DNA of 64,000 nucleotides. It comes from Comamonas sp. JUb58. Lineage in GTDB: Bacteria > Pseudomonadota > Gammaproteobacteria > Burkholderiales > Burkholderiaceae_C. Positions 6,607 through 15,949 of this stretch are shown in pieces. A program made the position numbers and the translations under genes. The notes below the pieces were generated by a model. It was not told the origin of the DNA, did not search any database, and saw only the letters and a list, made by a program, of their open reading frames with translations. How positions within the stretch are numbered: the stretch's first letter is position 1; each line of letters starts with the position of its first letter. The stretch is taken from positions 1 to 64,000 of the forward strand of contig NZ_SOAL01000016.1 of assembly GCF_004364775.1 (NCBI RefSeq), given 5' to 3'.

Positions 6607-8553
6607 GTGGCAATCATGCATAAACCATATTCGTATCGGTCTGGCGATCGCGTACAAAAAGGCCAGGTGATTGTCTATTTGTTGGCCATCATTCCGGTGG
6701 TTTGTCTCAGCATATTTTTGGTCTATAACACGGCCATTGCTGCGCGAGACAAAATGAAGCTGCAAAACAATGCCGATGCGATGACCTATAGCGCATCCAC
6801 GGTATTTGCGCGGCAATTGAATTTTTTGGCTTATACCAATCGGGCCATGGCCGCGAATGAAGCGGGCGTGGCCATGCTGGCGAGCTTTCAAACGTCCATC
6901 GGTATGGTGGTCAGCGCGGCAGCCAATATCCAGGTCGCGCGGGTCGAGATCGAAGGGCAGAAGGGCGTCTGGAACCTGGCCCAGGCCGCAGCAGCTGCTG
7001 CGCGTTATGACTTCATCAGCGCCATCAATTACCTGGTCAAGTGGGGCGGCAATGTGCAGGCCGCTGCCAAGTACCAGCGCCAGGCCAACAACATCGCCAA
7101 GGCGATCGAGCCTTCGGCCCGGCCGTTCCAGATCATGGTCGATGCACTGCGGGTGCTGAACACCGCCATCTCGCTGGCCCAGGCGGCAACCACCGGCGTC
7201 AGCATCCCCGAGGCCATCGTGGTCGCCAAGGATGTGCTCAACGACAACGACGACAAGGCCTATTTGCCGGTGGCCGCCAATGCGCCACTGATTGCGAGCT
7301 CGTCGCTGGAGTTTCTCAACTTCATCAAGCTATACAGCACCACGTCGGACCGCCGCAACGACGAAGACGATTTTTTTGATGCTATGCGCTTTGCCCATGC
7401 GGCGCAGGCCACACGCGATGACTTCACCAAGGACCGGCGCATCTTCCCGGGCCTGATCGGTCAGGGCATCAGCGGTATGCAGAACGATGGCGCCAGCTTT
7501 GACCTGTCCAGCGGCCCGATTGCGACCGCCATGCAGGAGCTGCTCAAAGGCACGGTGTCCTGGAAGGGCGGCACCGAGCTGGTCGCCACCCGGGGCTCGG
7601 ACTTGGCCGATGAGCGCGGCCGTATCCGCTGGCAATCCGCTGATTCGGTGAATGTGGCCGGGGCGGGCATCCTGCTGGCCGAGCGCTTTGTCGGCGACTT
7701 TGGCCTGGGCGCAGCCGCCGCCACGGGTGGTTCCGGCTATGCCGACAAAGGCTGGTCCGGCAACCGCCTGGCCTTGCGCTCCTATGACAAAAACTTCAAA
7801 CCGCGCAATGTCGACCCCGAGTACCAAAGCGACGAAAAGCGCAACTACGGCAAGCTGACCAAGGACGGGCTGTCTGACAGCGCCATCTATGCAGCAGGGC
7901 GCAACCGCGATGGCAACAACTTGCTGGTGCCTTATGCCGTGCTGCAGTTCAACTCGGCCTACAAGTACAAGCCGCGCACCGACATCGGCCTGGTCACCAA
8001 GAATTTCTCCCTGCCCCGCTACTGGGACGTACGCCAGCTGCGCACGCTCAAGGGCCGCGACCAGGACAAGTGGTACGGCGACCTGTCGATGACCAGCATC
8101 AACCCGCGCAAGTGGGGCAGTCTGACCGACAAGGGGCCCACGATCTCGGTGATGGTCGCGCGCAAGGGCAGTGATGTGCGCACCGGGGAGCAAGCCGGCT
8201 TTGGCTATGCCAAGGATGACTACAGCATCGGCCTGCGCGACCGCATGTTTGGTGGCGACATGAGCGCGCTGTCCTCCGCCCAGCTGTATTTCAAACGGCC
8301 GCAGGACCGTTGGCAGCGCCGCGACATGACCAAGGACCAGTACAAGTCGCTGCAGATTGCCGGCCGCACGATCAAGGTCGGTTTTACCGGCGGCTATATC
8401 GAGCACAAAAACCTTTTCTCCCCGTACTGGCAGGTCCACCATGTCGAGCCCTCCATCTGGGCACGTGGCGTGGCCGTGGCTGGCTCGGCCCTGGGCGGGT
8501 CGGATGGCCTGTTCGGGGGCGGCGAGCCCGACAACCAGGATGCGGCGCAATGA
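6607..8553 (+). CDS. tadG: TadG-like Flp pilus assembly protein
   Basis: About 648 residues. An N-terminal KGQVIVYLLAIIPVVCLSIFL membrane helix follows a short basic segment. Next comes the N-A-A-D pattern (MKLQNNADAMTYSAS) typical of TadG-like N-termini, in which the hydrophobic segment resembles a pilin but lacks the Glu at +5 (Tyr here). The rest is a long extracytoplasmic domain without recognised enzymatic motifs. The start is GTG 6607 or ATG 6616; neither has a well-spaced SD. It overlaps the next gene's start at 8550. In Tad systems TadG is a minor, envelope-anchored component needed for pilus assembly. Confidence 0.8.
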   Translation: MAIMHKPYSYRSGDRVQKGQVIVYLLAIIPVVCLSIFLVYNTAIAARDKMKLQNNADAMTYSASTVFARQLNFLAYTNRAMAANEAGVAMLASFQTSIGMVVSAAANIQVARVEIEGQKGVWNLAQAAAAAARYDFISAINYLVKWGGNVQAAAKYQRQANNIAKAIEPSARPFQIMVDALRVLNTAISLAQAATTGVSIPEAIVVAKDVLNDNDDKAYLPVAANAPLIASSSLEFLNFIKLYSTTSDRRNDEDDFFDAMRFAHAAQATRDDFTKDRRIFPGLIGQGISGMQNDGASFDLSSGPIATAMQELLKGTVSWKGGTELVATRGSDLADERGRIRWQSADSVNVAGAGILLAERFVGDFGLGAAAATGGSGYADKGWSGNRLALRSYDKNFKPRNVDPEYQSDEKRNYGKLTKDGLSDSAIYAAGRNRDGNNLLVPYAVLQFNSAYKYKPRTDIGLVTKNFSLPRYWDVRQLRTLKGRDQDKWYGDLSMTSINPRKWGSLTDKGPTISVMVARKGSDVRTGEQAGFGYAKDDYSIGLRDRMFGGDMSALSSAQLYFKRPQDRWQRRDMTKDQYKSLQIAGRTIKVGFTGGYIEHKNLFSPYWQVHHVEPSIWARGVAVAGSALGGSDGLFGGGEPDNQDAAQ

Positions 8554-9626
8554 TGTTCCAGACTCCCCCGATGAAGACCCTGCACCGCCGAGCCCGGCGC
8601 CACGCGCAGCAGGGCAGTGCGCTAGTCGAGGTTACGCTGATCAGCGGCTTTGCAGCGCTCTTGATGGCGGCTGTTCCGTTGATCGCCGACTACGGCCAGG
8701 CGCGCATGCAGGTCACGGCGGCGGCCAAGCTCAATGCCTGGCAGCGTTCGGTCTGGTTTCCTTCTGCCACCGAGACCGACGTCATGTCGGCCGACCAGTA
8801 CAAGGGCGCCAACGGGGCCATCCGCAAGTCGGATACCGAGCTGAGCAATGATTTGCGCCGCCATGTGTTCCGCGACCCCAAGCAGGACACCGACACCGGC
8901 GTGCATGGCGAGACCGTCTCCGAGTTCACCTCGGGCCAGGCCCGCATGCCTGATTTCAACGAGACGCTCACCGCCAAGACCACGGCGGCACCGCTGCCCT
9001 CGGTCGCCGCCTTCATGGACACCATCTTCTCCAAGGTCGGTGAGGTGCAGAACCTGGCCAAGGGCGAGTCGATCGCCAAGTTCCGCTTTGTCACCCAGGG
9101 TTATATGCGCACCGAGGTGGCATTGGAGCGGGGTGCCGGGTTTGCTGCCGCGCGCTTTCCTACCGAGTTCGGCAGGGCCGAGTCAGCCTTGCACAAGAAC
9201 GACACGCCGCTGCCGCTCAAGCTCGAGATCAAGGACCATGTGACCATGCTGTCCGAGCCCTGGAGCGCCGGCGGCACCAACCGCGAAGAGTCCAAGATTC
9301 AGGGTCTGGTGCCGATGAAGCTGCTGGACCGGCCCGAGTACCAGGATTTCCGCGCGCCGTTGGGGCAACTGGGCAGCACGCTCAAATGGCTCTGGCCCAC
9401 CTTCGACCACAACATGCTCACCATGGGCCTGGCGCCAGGCGATGCGCAGGAAAAATCGGTGCCGCTGGATCGCTACGAGTGGCTGCAGAAGGTGCCGGCC
9501 GACGACACTTACAACGACAACCCGGGCGAGCATGAATGCGGACCGCTGGAGAAGCCCGAGGGCAAGGACTGCTTCCGCTTCTACCGCGCCTTCCCACCGC
9601 CACCCGTCGTCAACACCTTGCCATGA
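8550..9626 (+). CDS. tadE: TadE-like pseudopilin
   Basis: 358 residues. The start is ATG 8550 (or the adjacent ATG 8553), overlapping the TadG stop; the longer open frame upstream overlaps TadG and is not credible. The prepilin-type site is QQG^SALVEVTLISG with Glu at +5, followed by a hydrophobic helix (FAALLMAAVPLIADYG) and a long soluble C-terminal domain. It is much longer than minimal TadE proteins, so it may combine TadE and TadF-like features. It probably acts as a minor pseudopilin processed by the same peptidase as Flp. The stop overlaps the following start (ATGA). Confidence 0.8.
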   Translation: MMFQTPPMKTLHRRARRHAQQGSALVEVTLISGFAALLMAAVPLIADYGQARMQVTAAAKLNAWQRSVWFPSATETDVMSADQYKGANGAIRKSDTELSNDLRRHVFRDPKQDTDTGVHGETVSEFTSGQARMPDFNETLTAKTTAAPLPSVAAFMDTIFSKVGEVQNLAKGESIAKFRFVTQGYMRTEVALERGAGFAAARFPTEFGRAESALHKNDTPLPLKLEIKDHVTMLSEPWSAGGTNREESKIQGLVPMKLLDRPEYQDFRAPLGQLGSTLKWLWPTFDHNMLTMGLAPGDAQEKSVPLDRYEWLQKVPADDTYNDNPGEHECGPLEKPEGKDCFRFYRAFPPPPVVNTLP

Positions 9627-10405
9627 CGATGATGCTGTTGCACAGGTCCAGGCGGGGAGCGCGTGCTGTCCGCCGGCCCGCTGGCCTGTGGCTGCCGGTA
9701 GCCTGGCTGTTGTTGGCCGCGCTGGCTGCCGCCATGCCGCTGGCCGCGCGCGCCGCACCCGGTAGCGCCATTGCCTGGCCGGCCATCCTGTTCCCCGACA
9801 AGAACCTGTCGCCGTACTGGGTGGCCGAGCTGATCGTGCAGAACAAGATACCGATGCAGATCCAGGCCTTTGATGTCGATGGCGACACCCGCAAGGCCCA
9901 GCGCTTCTACCAGGAATGGTTGGGCGGCAAGGCCGATTATTCGGAGACCACGTTGGAGGGCATTCCCATCGTCGGTGCGCGTGACGGCAATTTCCGCATC
10001 ACGGTCGAATTCCGGCCCCTGCCCAGCGGCAAGCAACAGGTGCGTATCTCCTCGGCCTGGCTGCACGGCGCGGTGCCGCAACTGGTCAGCGACCAGCTGC
10101 AGCGCCGCAGCTACCTGGCCATGCCCATGGGCACCGATGAGTTCTCCGACACCTTTTCGTTTGATGCAGACCGGGTCAACCGCACCACTGTCTGGGGCAA
10201 TACCTTGAGCGTCGAGGCCAATGAGCTCTATATCCGCGAGCAGGCGCTGGTGGCGGGCTGGACGGTGTTGAGCCGCAAGACCATCAAGGGCGGCACGCGC
10301 GCCCAGGTGGTGCTGCGGCGCGGCGGGCAGGAGGCGGTGATCGCCATCGCCCACAACGGCGTGGGTTGCTCCATCGTCGTCAGCAACACCTTGCCGCAGG
10401 CCTAG
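9623..10405 (+). CDS. Secreted Tad-locus protein of unknown function
   Basis: 260 residues from ATG 9623, which overlaps the preceding stop. A long Sec signal with an Arg-rich n-region and a hydrophobic core (VAWLLLAALAAAMPLAARA) is followed by a mature domain of about 210 residues. It has no known motif, no lipobox and a single late cysteine (GVGCSI). Tight overlap in the Tad operon argues for an envelope role in pilus assembly or function. I do not recognise the family. Confidence 0.72.
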   Translation: MTMMLLHRSRRGARAVRRPAGLWLPVAWLLLAALAAAMPLAARAAPGSAIAWPAILFPDKNLSPYWVAELIVQNKIPMQIQAFDVDGDTRKAQRFYQEWLGGKADYSETTLEGIPIVGARDGNFRITVEFRPLPSGKQQVRISSAWLHGAVPQLVSDQLQRRSYLAMPMGTDEFSDTFSFDADRVNRTTVWGNTLSVEANELYIREQALVAGWTVLSRKTIKGGTRAQVVLRRGGQEAVIAIAHNGVGCSIVVSNTLPQA

Positions 10406-10417
10406 CCGTTTCCCCCC

Positions 10418-10627
10418 ATGCCGATACCGAAACACCCCAACCCTGTTCCTCGCGCCAGCCGGCAGTCCGGGCAGATCATGACCGAGTACGTGATCGTCGC
10501 GGGCGTGTTGGCCGCCGTTTTTTTTGCACCCATGCCGGGTGCCGACAAGTCCCTGTTTCAGCTGCTGATTGATGCCTTTCGCGCAGCCTGGGCTTCCTAT
10601 TCCTACACGATCTCTTTGCCATGGTGA
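10418..10627 (+). CDS. Short second Flp-like prepilin
   Basis: 69 residues. It has an N-terminal Pro/Arg-rich leader and the cleavage motif QSG^QIMTEYVIVAG with Glu at +5 and Tyr at +6, exactly as in Flp. A single hydrophobic helix (VIVAGVLAAVFFAP) and a short amphipathic tail rich in aromatic residues (AAWASYSYTISLPW) follow. It differs from the first pilin in lacking the long Ala/Lys-rich tail. It overlaps the CpaB start by 7 bp, so it is co-transcribed with the machinery rather than in the leading pilin position. A minor pilin or initiator subunit is likely. Confidence 0.78.
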   Translation: MPIPKHPNPVPRASRQSGQIMTEYVIVAGVLAAVFFAPMPGADKSLFQLLIDAFRAAWASYSYTISLPW

Positions 10628-11637
10628 CCCCAAACTCTCCCAAATCGAATCGTTTCTCGCGGCTGGCCAATGGCTCGCGCCGTGCCGCGCCACTGATCGC
10701 CGCCATCACCCTGGGTGTGGTTGCCGCCGGCCTGGGCTGGTACTACCTCAAGACCTCCGAGGCCGAGATCCAGGCCAACCTGGAATCCGAAGCCGAACGC
10801 CTGCGCACCGATGTGGTCGTGCCGATCCAGAACATTCCCGCCGGCACCGCACTGCAGCCCGAGATGGTGGCCAAGCGCAGCGTGCCCTCGGCCTATGTGC
10901 ATGCCGATGTGCTGACGCCTGACATGATCGACGGCTTCCTGGGCCGCCAGCTGTCGGTGGACATCAGCGCCGGCAAGCCGCTGCTGGCCAACTTTTTTGT
11001 GACGCCGCGCAAGCTGTTCTCCGAGGAGCTCGAAGCCGGCGTGCGCGCGGTAACCATCCCGGTCGATGAGGTCAGCACCATCTCGGGCATGCTGCGTGCG
11101 GGCGACCATATCGACTTCCTGTTCATCGCCGACAAGGATGGCGGCACCCAGGCCGAAGACGCCATCGTCGTACCGCTGTTGCAGGACGTGGTGGTGCGCG
11201 CCACCGGCCAGATCACCTCGGAGCAGTTCTCCGAGCTGCGCAAGCGCCCCGACATCGCCAACACCGTCGATCCCTACCGCCAGCGCAGCTACACCACGGT
11301 GACCGTGGGCCTGCCGCCGGTCGATGCGCAGCGCCTGATCCTGGCGCAAAAGCTTGGCAAGATCGTTGCGGCACTGCGCAATGCCGATGACCGCCAGAAG
11401 CTCGACACCGGCACCAACGCCCAGCAACTCGCCAGCTATATCGACAGCTTCCGCCCCCAGCAGCCTGTGGTGCGTGCAGCGCCCGGCCGTGCGCCGGCGA
11501 TGGTCGAGTACATCGTCGGTGGCGGCGGCGTCAAAACCCAGGTGCAAACGCCGTTGGCCGCCTTGCTGGGCGCGGCAGCCGTGCCCGGTGCCACCGTGCC
11601 CACGCCCCAGGCGCCTGCAGTCGCCGGTGCTTACTGA
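10621..11637 (+). CDS. cpaB: Flp pilus assembly protein CpaB (RcpC), SAF domain
   Basis: 338 residues. One N-terminal transmembrane helix (APLIAAITLGVVAAGLGWYY) precedes a SAF domain (VVVPIQNIPAGTALQPEMV, then DMIDGFLGRQLSVDISAG) and the CpaB/RcpC core (GVRAVTIPVDEVSTISGML, GDHIDFLFI). The family sits in the periplasm and works with the secretin; SAF domains may contact peptidoglycan or carbohydrate. The C-terminal tail is Ala/Pro-rich. The start overlaps the preceding pilin gene. Confidence 0.9.
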   Translation: MVTPNSPKSNRFSRLANGSRRAAPLIAAITLGVVAAGLGWYYLKTSEAEIQANLESEAERLRTDVVVPIQNIPAGTALQPEMVAKRSVPSAYVHADVLTPDMIDGFLGRQLSVDISAGKPLLANFFVTPRKLFSEELEAGVRAVTIPVDEVSTISGMLRAGDHIDFLFIADKDGGTQAEDAIVVPLLQDVVVRATGQITSEQFSELRKRPDIANTVDPYRQRSYTTVTVGLPPVDAQRLILAQKLGKIVAALRNADDRQKLDTGTNAQQLASYIDSFRPQQPVVRAAPGRAPAMVEYIVGGGGVKTQVQTPLAALLGAAAVPGATVPTPQAPAVAGAY

Positions 11638-11702
11638 TCGCTTTTAGTCCTGATTTATTCCCTGGCCTCGCTGCGCCATTCGCTCCAAAGATTTGCTAGA
11701 CC

Positions 11703-13394
11703 ATGAATTCCTCGATGATCTGTATGTCCCGTCCCCGTCCGGCCCTTCAGACCTGGGGTGCGACGGCTTGCGTCGCGCTCGTCCTGGCCCTGCCCACGGC
11801 GCCCTTGTCGGCCGCGCAGCCCTCTGGCGGCACCACGCAGCCCTCAGCCCCGGGCGCACTCGGTGATTTGCTGCGCGCTGCGCAATCGGCCTCGCTGCAG
11901 GCCGAGGCCGAGCAGCGCGGCCAAGGCGGAGACGGTGGCGATTTTGCCCGCGATACCGAGAGCCAGGCCGCGCCTATGACCTCGCCAGGCTTTCGCACCT
12001 TGCCCACCGTCAGTGTCAAAACCCAGCCTGCGGCAGAGGGATCCAGCATCGGTGACGTGCAGCCCTTGGTGATCAAGCACCTGCCCGCATCGCTGTCGCT
12101 CTATGTGGGGCAGATGACCTTGATCGAGGTGCGCGACGTGGTGCGTGTGGCCGTCGGCAACGGCAAGATCATGGAAGCGCGTGTGGTGGACCAGAAGAGC
12201 CTGTTGCTGACGGCGCTGGACGCCGGTGAAAGCACCATCCATGTCTGGCGCAAGGACGGCCAGGTCAGCAGCCTCAAGGCGCGCGTCAACGTGGTCGATC
12301 TGGACCGCATCGAAGGCGAGATCTCGATGCTGACCGCTGGCATCACCGGTGTGAGCATCTCCCGTGTCGGTGAAAAGATCATCCTCGACGGCTCCAACCT
12401 CGACCCCGCAGCAGTCACGCGGCTGCGCGAGATTGCGCGCATGTACGGCCCGGCCGTAGTGTCCTTCGCCACCTCGGAGCGCCTGCGTGTCGACCGCATG
12501 ATCGAGATGGATGTGCGCATTGTGGAGTTCTCCCGCTCGGCGCTGGACGACCTGGGCATGAAGTGGGATACCACCGGTGGTGGTTTCAACTTTGGCCTGT
12601 TCTCCGATATCGCCTCCAACGGCGGCTACCGCATCCTGCCGGAGAACTCGCCTTTTCTGAACATGGACAGCGGCTATGGCCAGGGCTTTCTGGACCAGCG
12701 CCGGCGCAAGGCGCGCTACTACTTTGGCCTGAGCACGGCGCTGACCTCGGCCATCAACCTGCAGGTGCAGCGCGGCAATGCGATGCTGCTGGCCTCCCCC
12801 AAACTCACCACCCGCAGTGGCGGCGAAGCGCGCTTCCTCTCCGGTGGTGAAATCCCCTTGCCCGCGATGAGTGCGCTGGGCACTGGCTCGGTCAACTACA
12901 AGCCCTATGGCCTGCGCCTGAATGTCAAGCCGATGGCCGATGGCGCTGGCAACATCTCCGGCTCGATCATGGCCGAGGTCAGCAACATCGACCAGTCCAT
13001 CTCGGTCGATGGCATCCCGGGCCTGCTGACGCGGCGCACCGAGAGCGAATTCAACGTCGATGACGGCGACACCATCATCCTCTCGGGCCTCATCAGCCGC
13101 CAGGCCTCGCGTGCCACCGATGGCCTGCCGGGCCTGCGCAATGTGCCGGTGCTGGGCTGGGCCTTCAAGAACAACAACGACAGCGATAACCAGATCGAGA
13201 CCGTGGTGTTCATCACCCCGCGTGTGGTCACTGCGCGCGATTCGCGCCCCCGCCTGGAGCGCACCCAGCAGATGGAAGAGCAGATCTCCAATGGCTTTAC
13301 CGACCTGACCGAAGACCTCCACCGCAACTCCAAACCGGTCGAGCCGCCCCTGCCCGAGCGGGGTCTGGACCCCGAGAGCTATTCGCACAACTGA
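11703..13394 (+). CDS. cpaC: Tad secretin CpaC/RcpA
   Basis: 563 residues forming the outer-membrane channel for the Flp pilus. The signal peptide ends near LSAAQ (about residue 40). The N-terminal half has the pilus-assembly N-domain found in RcpA (LPASLSLYVGQMTLIEVRD, then VVDQKSLLLTALDAGESTIHVW). The C-terminal secretin domain carries the hallmark LSGGEIPLP, LRLNVKPMAD, DGDTIILSGLISRQ, GLPGLRNVPVLGWAF and ETVVFITPRVV. No lipobox is seen, so a pilotin or other insertion help may be needed. A region of about 100 Ala/Gln-rich residues before the first domain may be flexible. Confidence 0.95.
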   Translation: MNSSMICMSRPRPALQTWGATACVALVLALPTAPLSAAQPSGGTTQPSAPGALGDLLRAAQSASLQAEAEQRGQGGDGGDFARDTESQAAPMTSPGFRTLPTVSVKTQPAAEGSSIGDVQPLVIKHLPASLSLYVGQMTLIEVRDVVRVAVGNGKIMEARVVDQKSLLLTALDAGESTIHVWRKDGQVSSLKARVNVVDLDRIEGEISMLTAGITGVSISRVGEKIILDGSNLDPAAVTRLREIARMYGPAVVSFATSERLRVDRMIEMDVRIVEFSRSALDDLGMKWDTTGGGFNFGLFSDIASNGGYRILPENSPFLNMDSGYGQGFLDQRRRKARYYFGLSTALTSAINLQVQRGNAMLLASPKLTTRSGGEARFLSGGEIPLPAMSALGTGSVNYKPYGLRLNVKPMADGAGNISGSIMAEVSNIDQSISVDGIPGLLTRRTESEFNVDDGDTIILSGLISRQASRATDGLPGLRNVPVLGWAFKNNNDSDNQIETVVFITPRVVTARDSRPRLERTQQMEEQISNGFTDLTEDLHRNSKPVEPPLPERGLDPESYSHN

Positions 13395-13424
13395 TGGCTG
13401 CGGCCGCTGATCCCGGAGAAGACC

Positions 13425-15092
13425 GTGCATAAGTTACTAGTCAATTCGCCCCGCCAGAAGGCGCAGGAGTTCGAGCTCGGTGCCGAGACTTTCACCATCG
13501 GCAAATCCAGCGACCGCTCCTTGCACCTGACCGGCTGGAACGTGGCCCGCGACCATGCGGTGGTGATGCTGCATGACGGCGACGTCTTCATCGAAGACCG
13601 GGGCAGCCTGTTTGGCACCTGGGTCAACAATGAGCGCGTGACCCGCTATGGCCCCTGCCGAGGGGGCGAGGAAGTGGTGGTCGGTGGGCACTCGATCATC
13701 GTGGTGCTCGATGACAAGCTGGGCGGACAACGCGAAGAAGCGCAGAGCCCGGGCCAGACCTCGCAGCCATTGCTGGAGCACCAGCGCCCCACGCGCACCG
13801 AGCCGCGCCCGGAAGACCCGATGCTGCAGTGGCGCCGCCTGCTGCACCGCCAGCTGCTGGAGCAGCTTGAAGCGCGGCGCATCGACACCATCAAGATGAA
13901 GGACGATGAGCTGCGCTCCAACGTGCGCGCACTGATTGCCGAAATCATCCGCGACACTCCCAACCTGCCCGAGACCATTGACCGGGCCGAGCTGAGCCAG
14001 CAGCTGCTGGACGAGGCCATTGGCCTGGGCCCGCTGGAAGTGCTGCTGCAGGACGATTCGGTGACCGAAGTGATGGTCAACCGCTTTGACGAGATCTGGA
14101 TCGAGCGGCGCGGCCGGCTGGAACGTACCGATGTGTCCTTCACCAGCGACCTGGCCGTCAACGGCGCGATCGAGCGCATCGTGACGCCGCTGGGCCGGCG
14201 TATCGACGAGAGTTCGCCAATGGTCGATGCGCGCCTGAAAGACGGCTCGCGGGTGAACGCCATCATCCCGCCGCTGGCGATTCGCGGCCCCAGCATCACC
14301 ATCCGTAAGTTTCCGAAGAAGCGCATGGGCGCCGAGGGCATGGTGCAGTACCAGTCGATCTCGCAGCCCATGGTCGATTTTCTGCAGCTGGCGGTCGAGA
14401 ACAAGCTCAACATCGTGGTCTCGGGCGGTACCGGCACCGGCAAGACCACCTTGCTGAACATGATGTCCAACTTCATCCCCAACGACGAGCGTATCTTGAC
14501 GGTGGAGGATGCTGCCGAACTCTCGCTGAACCAGCCCAACCTGGTGTCGCTGGAAGCGCGACCGGCCAACGTCGAAGGCAAGGGCGCCGTGTCGATCCGG
14601 GACCTGGTCAAGAACTCGCTGCGGATGCGCCCGGACCGCATCGTCGTCGGTGAGTGCCGAAGCGGCGAAGCACTGGACATGCTGCAGGCGATGAACACCG
14701 GCCACGATGGCTCGCTCACCACCTTGCACGCCAACTCGCCGCGCGATGCCGCTGCCCGTATGGAGGTGCTGGTCACGATGGCTGGGATGAACATCCCTGT
14801 CACCGCCATCCGCGAGCAGATCGCCTCGGCGATCCACATGGTGGTGCAGCTCACCCGCTTTCCCTGCGGCAGCCGCAAGATCACCCAGATCACCGAGGTG
14901 CTCAACTGCACCGATGGCGTGATCCAGATGCAGGATATTTTTGTGTTCCGCAAGACCGGGCTGGATGCCGAGTTCCGCACCCAGGGCCGCTTTGAGGCGA
15001 CCGGGGTGATTCCGGACTTTGTTGCCAAGCTGGTCGAGCACGGTGTGCCGGTGAACATGGAGGAATTGTTCTTCCAGGGAGAGCCGGCATGA
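13425..15092 (+). CDS. tadA: FHA-TadA fusion: Tad secretion ATPase with N-terminal FHA domain
   Basis: 555 residues starting at GTG 13425 with GGAGAA just upstream. Residues 1 to about 95 are an FHA-like domain (FTIGKSSDRSLHL, ARDHAVVML, EDRGSLFGTWVN). Residues 130-555 are the TadA/CpaF hexameric ATPase that powers pilus assembly: a helical N-domain, Walker A GGTGTGKTT at about 334-342, the aspartate/glutamate boxes, and the Walker B region RPDRIVVGECRSGEALDML followed by the His box TTLHANSP. FHA domains normally bind phosphothreonine, but several core positions deviate here (Lys in IGK, Ala in ARDH, Phe in SLFGT). The stop overlaps the TadB start. Confidence 0.95.
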   Translation: MHKLLVNSPRQKAQEFELGAETFTIGKSSDRSLHLTGWNVARDHAVVMLHDGDVFIEDRGSLFGTWVNNERVTRYGPCRGGEEVVVGGHSIIVVLDDKLGGQREEAQSPGQTSQPLLEHQRPTRTEPRPEDPMLQWRRLLHRQLLEQLEARRIDTIKMKDDELRSNVRALIAEIIRDTPNLPETIDRAELSQQLLDEAIGLGPLEVLLQDDSVTEVMVNRFDEIWIERRGRLERTDVSFTSDLAVNGAIERIVTPLGRRIDESSPMVDARLKDGSRVNAIIPPLAIRGPSITIRKFPKKRMGAEGMVQYQSISQPMVDFLQLAVENKLNIVVSGGTGTGKTTLLNMMSNFIPNDERILTVEDAAELSLNQPNLVSLEARPANVEGKGAVSIRDLVKNSLRMRPDRIVVGECRSGEALDMLQAMNTGHDGSLTTLHANSPRDAAARMEVLVTMAGMNIPVTAIREQIASAIHMVVQLTRFPCGSRKITQITEVLNCTDGVIQMQDIFVFRKTGLDAEFRTQGRFEATGVIPDFVAKLVEHGVPVNMEELFFQGEPA

Positions 15093-15946
15093 AGAACTGG
15101 CAGTTCCTAGGCTTTTTGCTGGCCGCCGCCGGCTTTGTAGTGCTCACGGGCTGGCTGGTCTACAGCCGCATGGGGGAGTGGCGCGACAAGTCCAACGTCT
15201 TCCTGCGCGGCCGTGGCCTCCGAATTCTGGGTATTTCGGAGTTCCATGCGCAAAAGGCGCTGACCCTGGCGACCGGCCATATGGCCATGGTGGTCGTGGC
15301 CGGCATCATCACCTACCTGATTGCGCGCAACTGGTTGCTGGTGGTGGTGGTCTGCGGCGCTGTCTACTTTCTGCCAGCGCGTTACTTTGCCTGGCAGCGC
15401 AAGAAGCGGCGCGAGCGCATCGAGGCCGAGCTGCCCGACGCCTTGCTCTTCATTGCCAGCGCATTGCGTGCCGGCAGTGCGCTGTCGGTGGCGCTGCAGA
15501 TTTTGGTGCGCGACCAGAAAGGCCCGCTGGGCGATGAGTTCGCGATTGTGCTCAAGGAGCAGCGCATTGGCCTGTCCTTTGACGACGCGGTACAGAATAT
15601 GGCGCGGCGCATCCAGATTCCGGACTTCATGCTGGTGGTGGTGGCCTTGCGCGTGGCCAAGGAAGTGGGCGGCAACCTGTCCGAGCCGCTGCAGTTGCTG
15701 GCCGAAACCCTGCGCAAGAAAGCCATGCTGGAAGGGCGCATCAAGGCGCTCACGGCGCAGGGCCGCATCCAGGGCCTGGTGATGACCATGTTCCCCGTGG
15801 TGCTGGGCGGCATTCTGTACCTGATGCAGCCGACCATGCACCTGCTGTTTGTCACCCCCATCGGCTGGGGCGTGCTGGCCGTGATGACGGTGATGCTCAC
15901 CTTGGGCTATATGTCCATCAAGAAAATTGTCGCCATCGACATCTGA
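15089..15946 (+). CDS. tadB: Tad inner-membrane platform protein TadB
   Basis: 285 residues with N-terminal hydrophobic segments and the T2SS-F fold. The cytoplasmic domain has ELPDALLFIASALRAGSALSVAL, DDAVQNMARRI and DFMLVVVALRVAKEVGGNLSEPL, typical of TadB. Two C-terminal membrane helices follow (LVMTMFPVVLGGILYLM and VLAVMTVMLTLGYM). It forms, with TadC, the membrane core that the ATPase acts on. The ATGA overlap with tadA and the 3-bp gap to tadC indicate tight coupling. Confidence 0.93.
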   Translation: MKNWQFLGFLLAAAGFVVLTGWLVYSRMGEWRDKSNVFLRGRGLRILGISEFHAQKALTLATGHMAMVVVAGIITYLIARNWLLVVVVCGAVYFLPARYFAWQRKKRRERIEAELPDALLFIASALRAGSALSVALQILVRDQKGPLGDEFAIVLKEQRIGLSFDDAVQNMARRIQIPDFMLVVVALRVAKEVGGNLSEPLQLLAETLRKKAMLEGRIKALTAQGRIQGLVMTMFPVVLGGILYLMQPTMHLLFVTPIGWGVLAVMTVMLTLGYMSIKKIVAIDI

Positions 15947-15949
15947 GCC

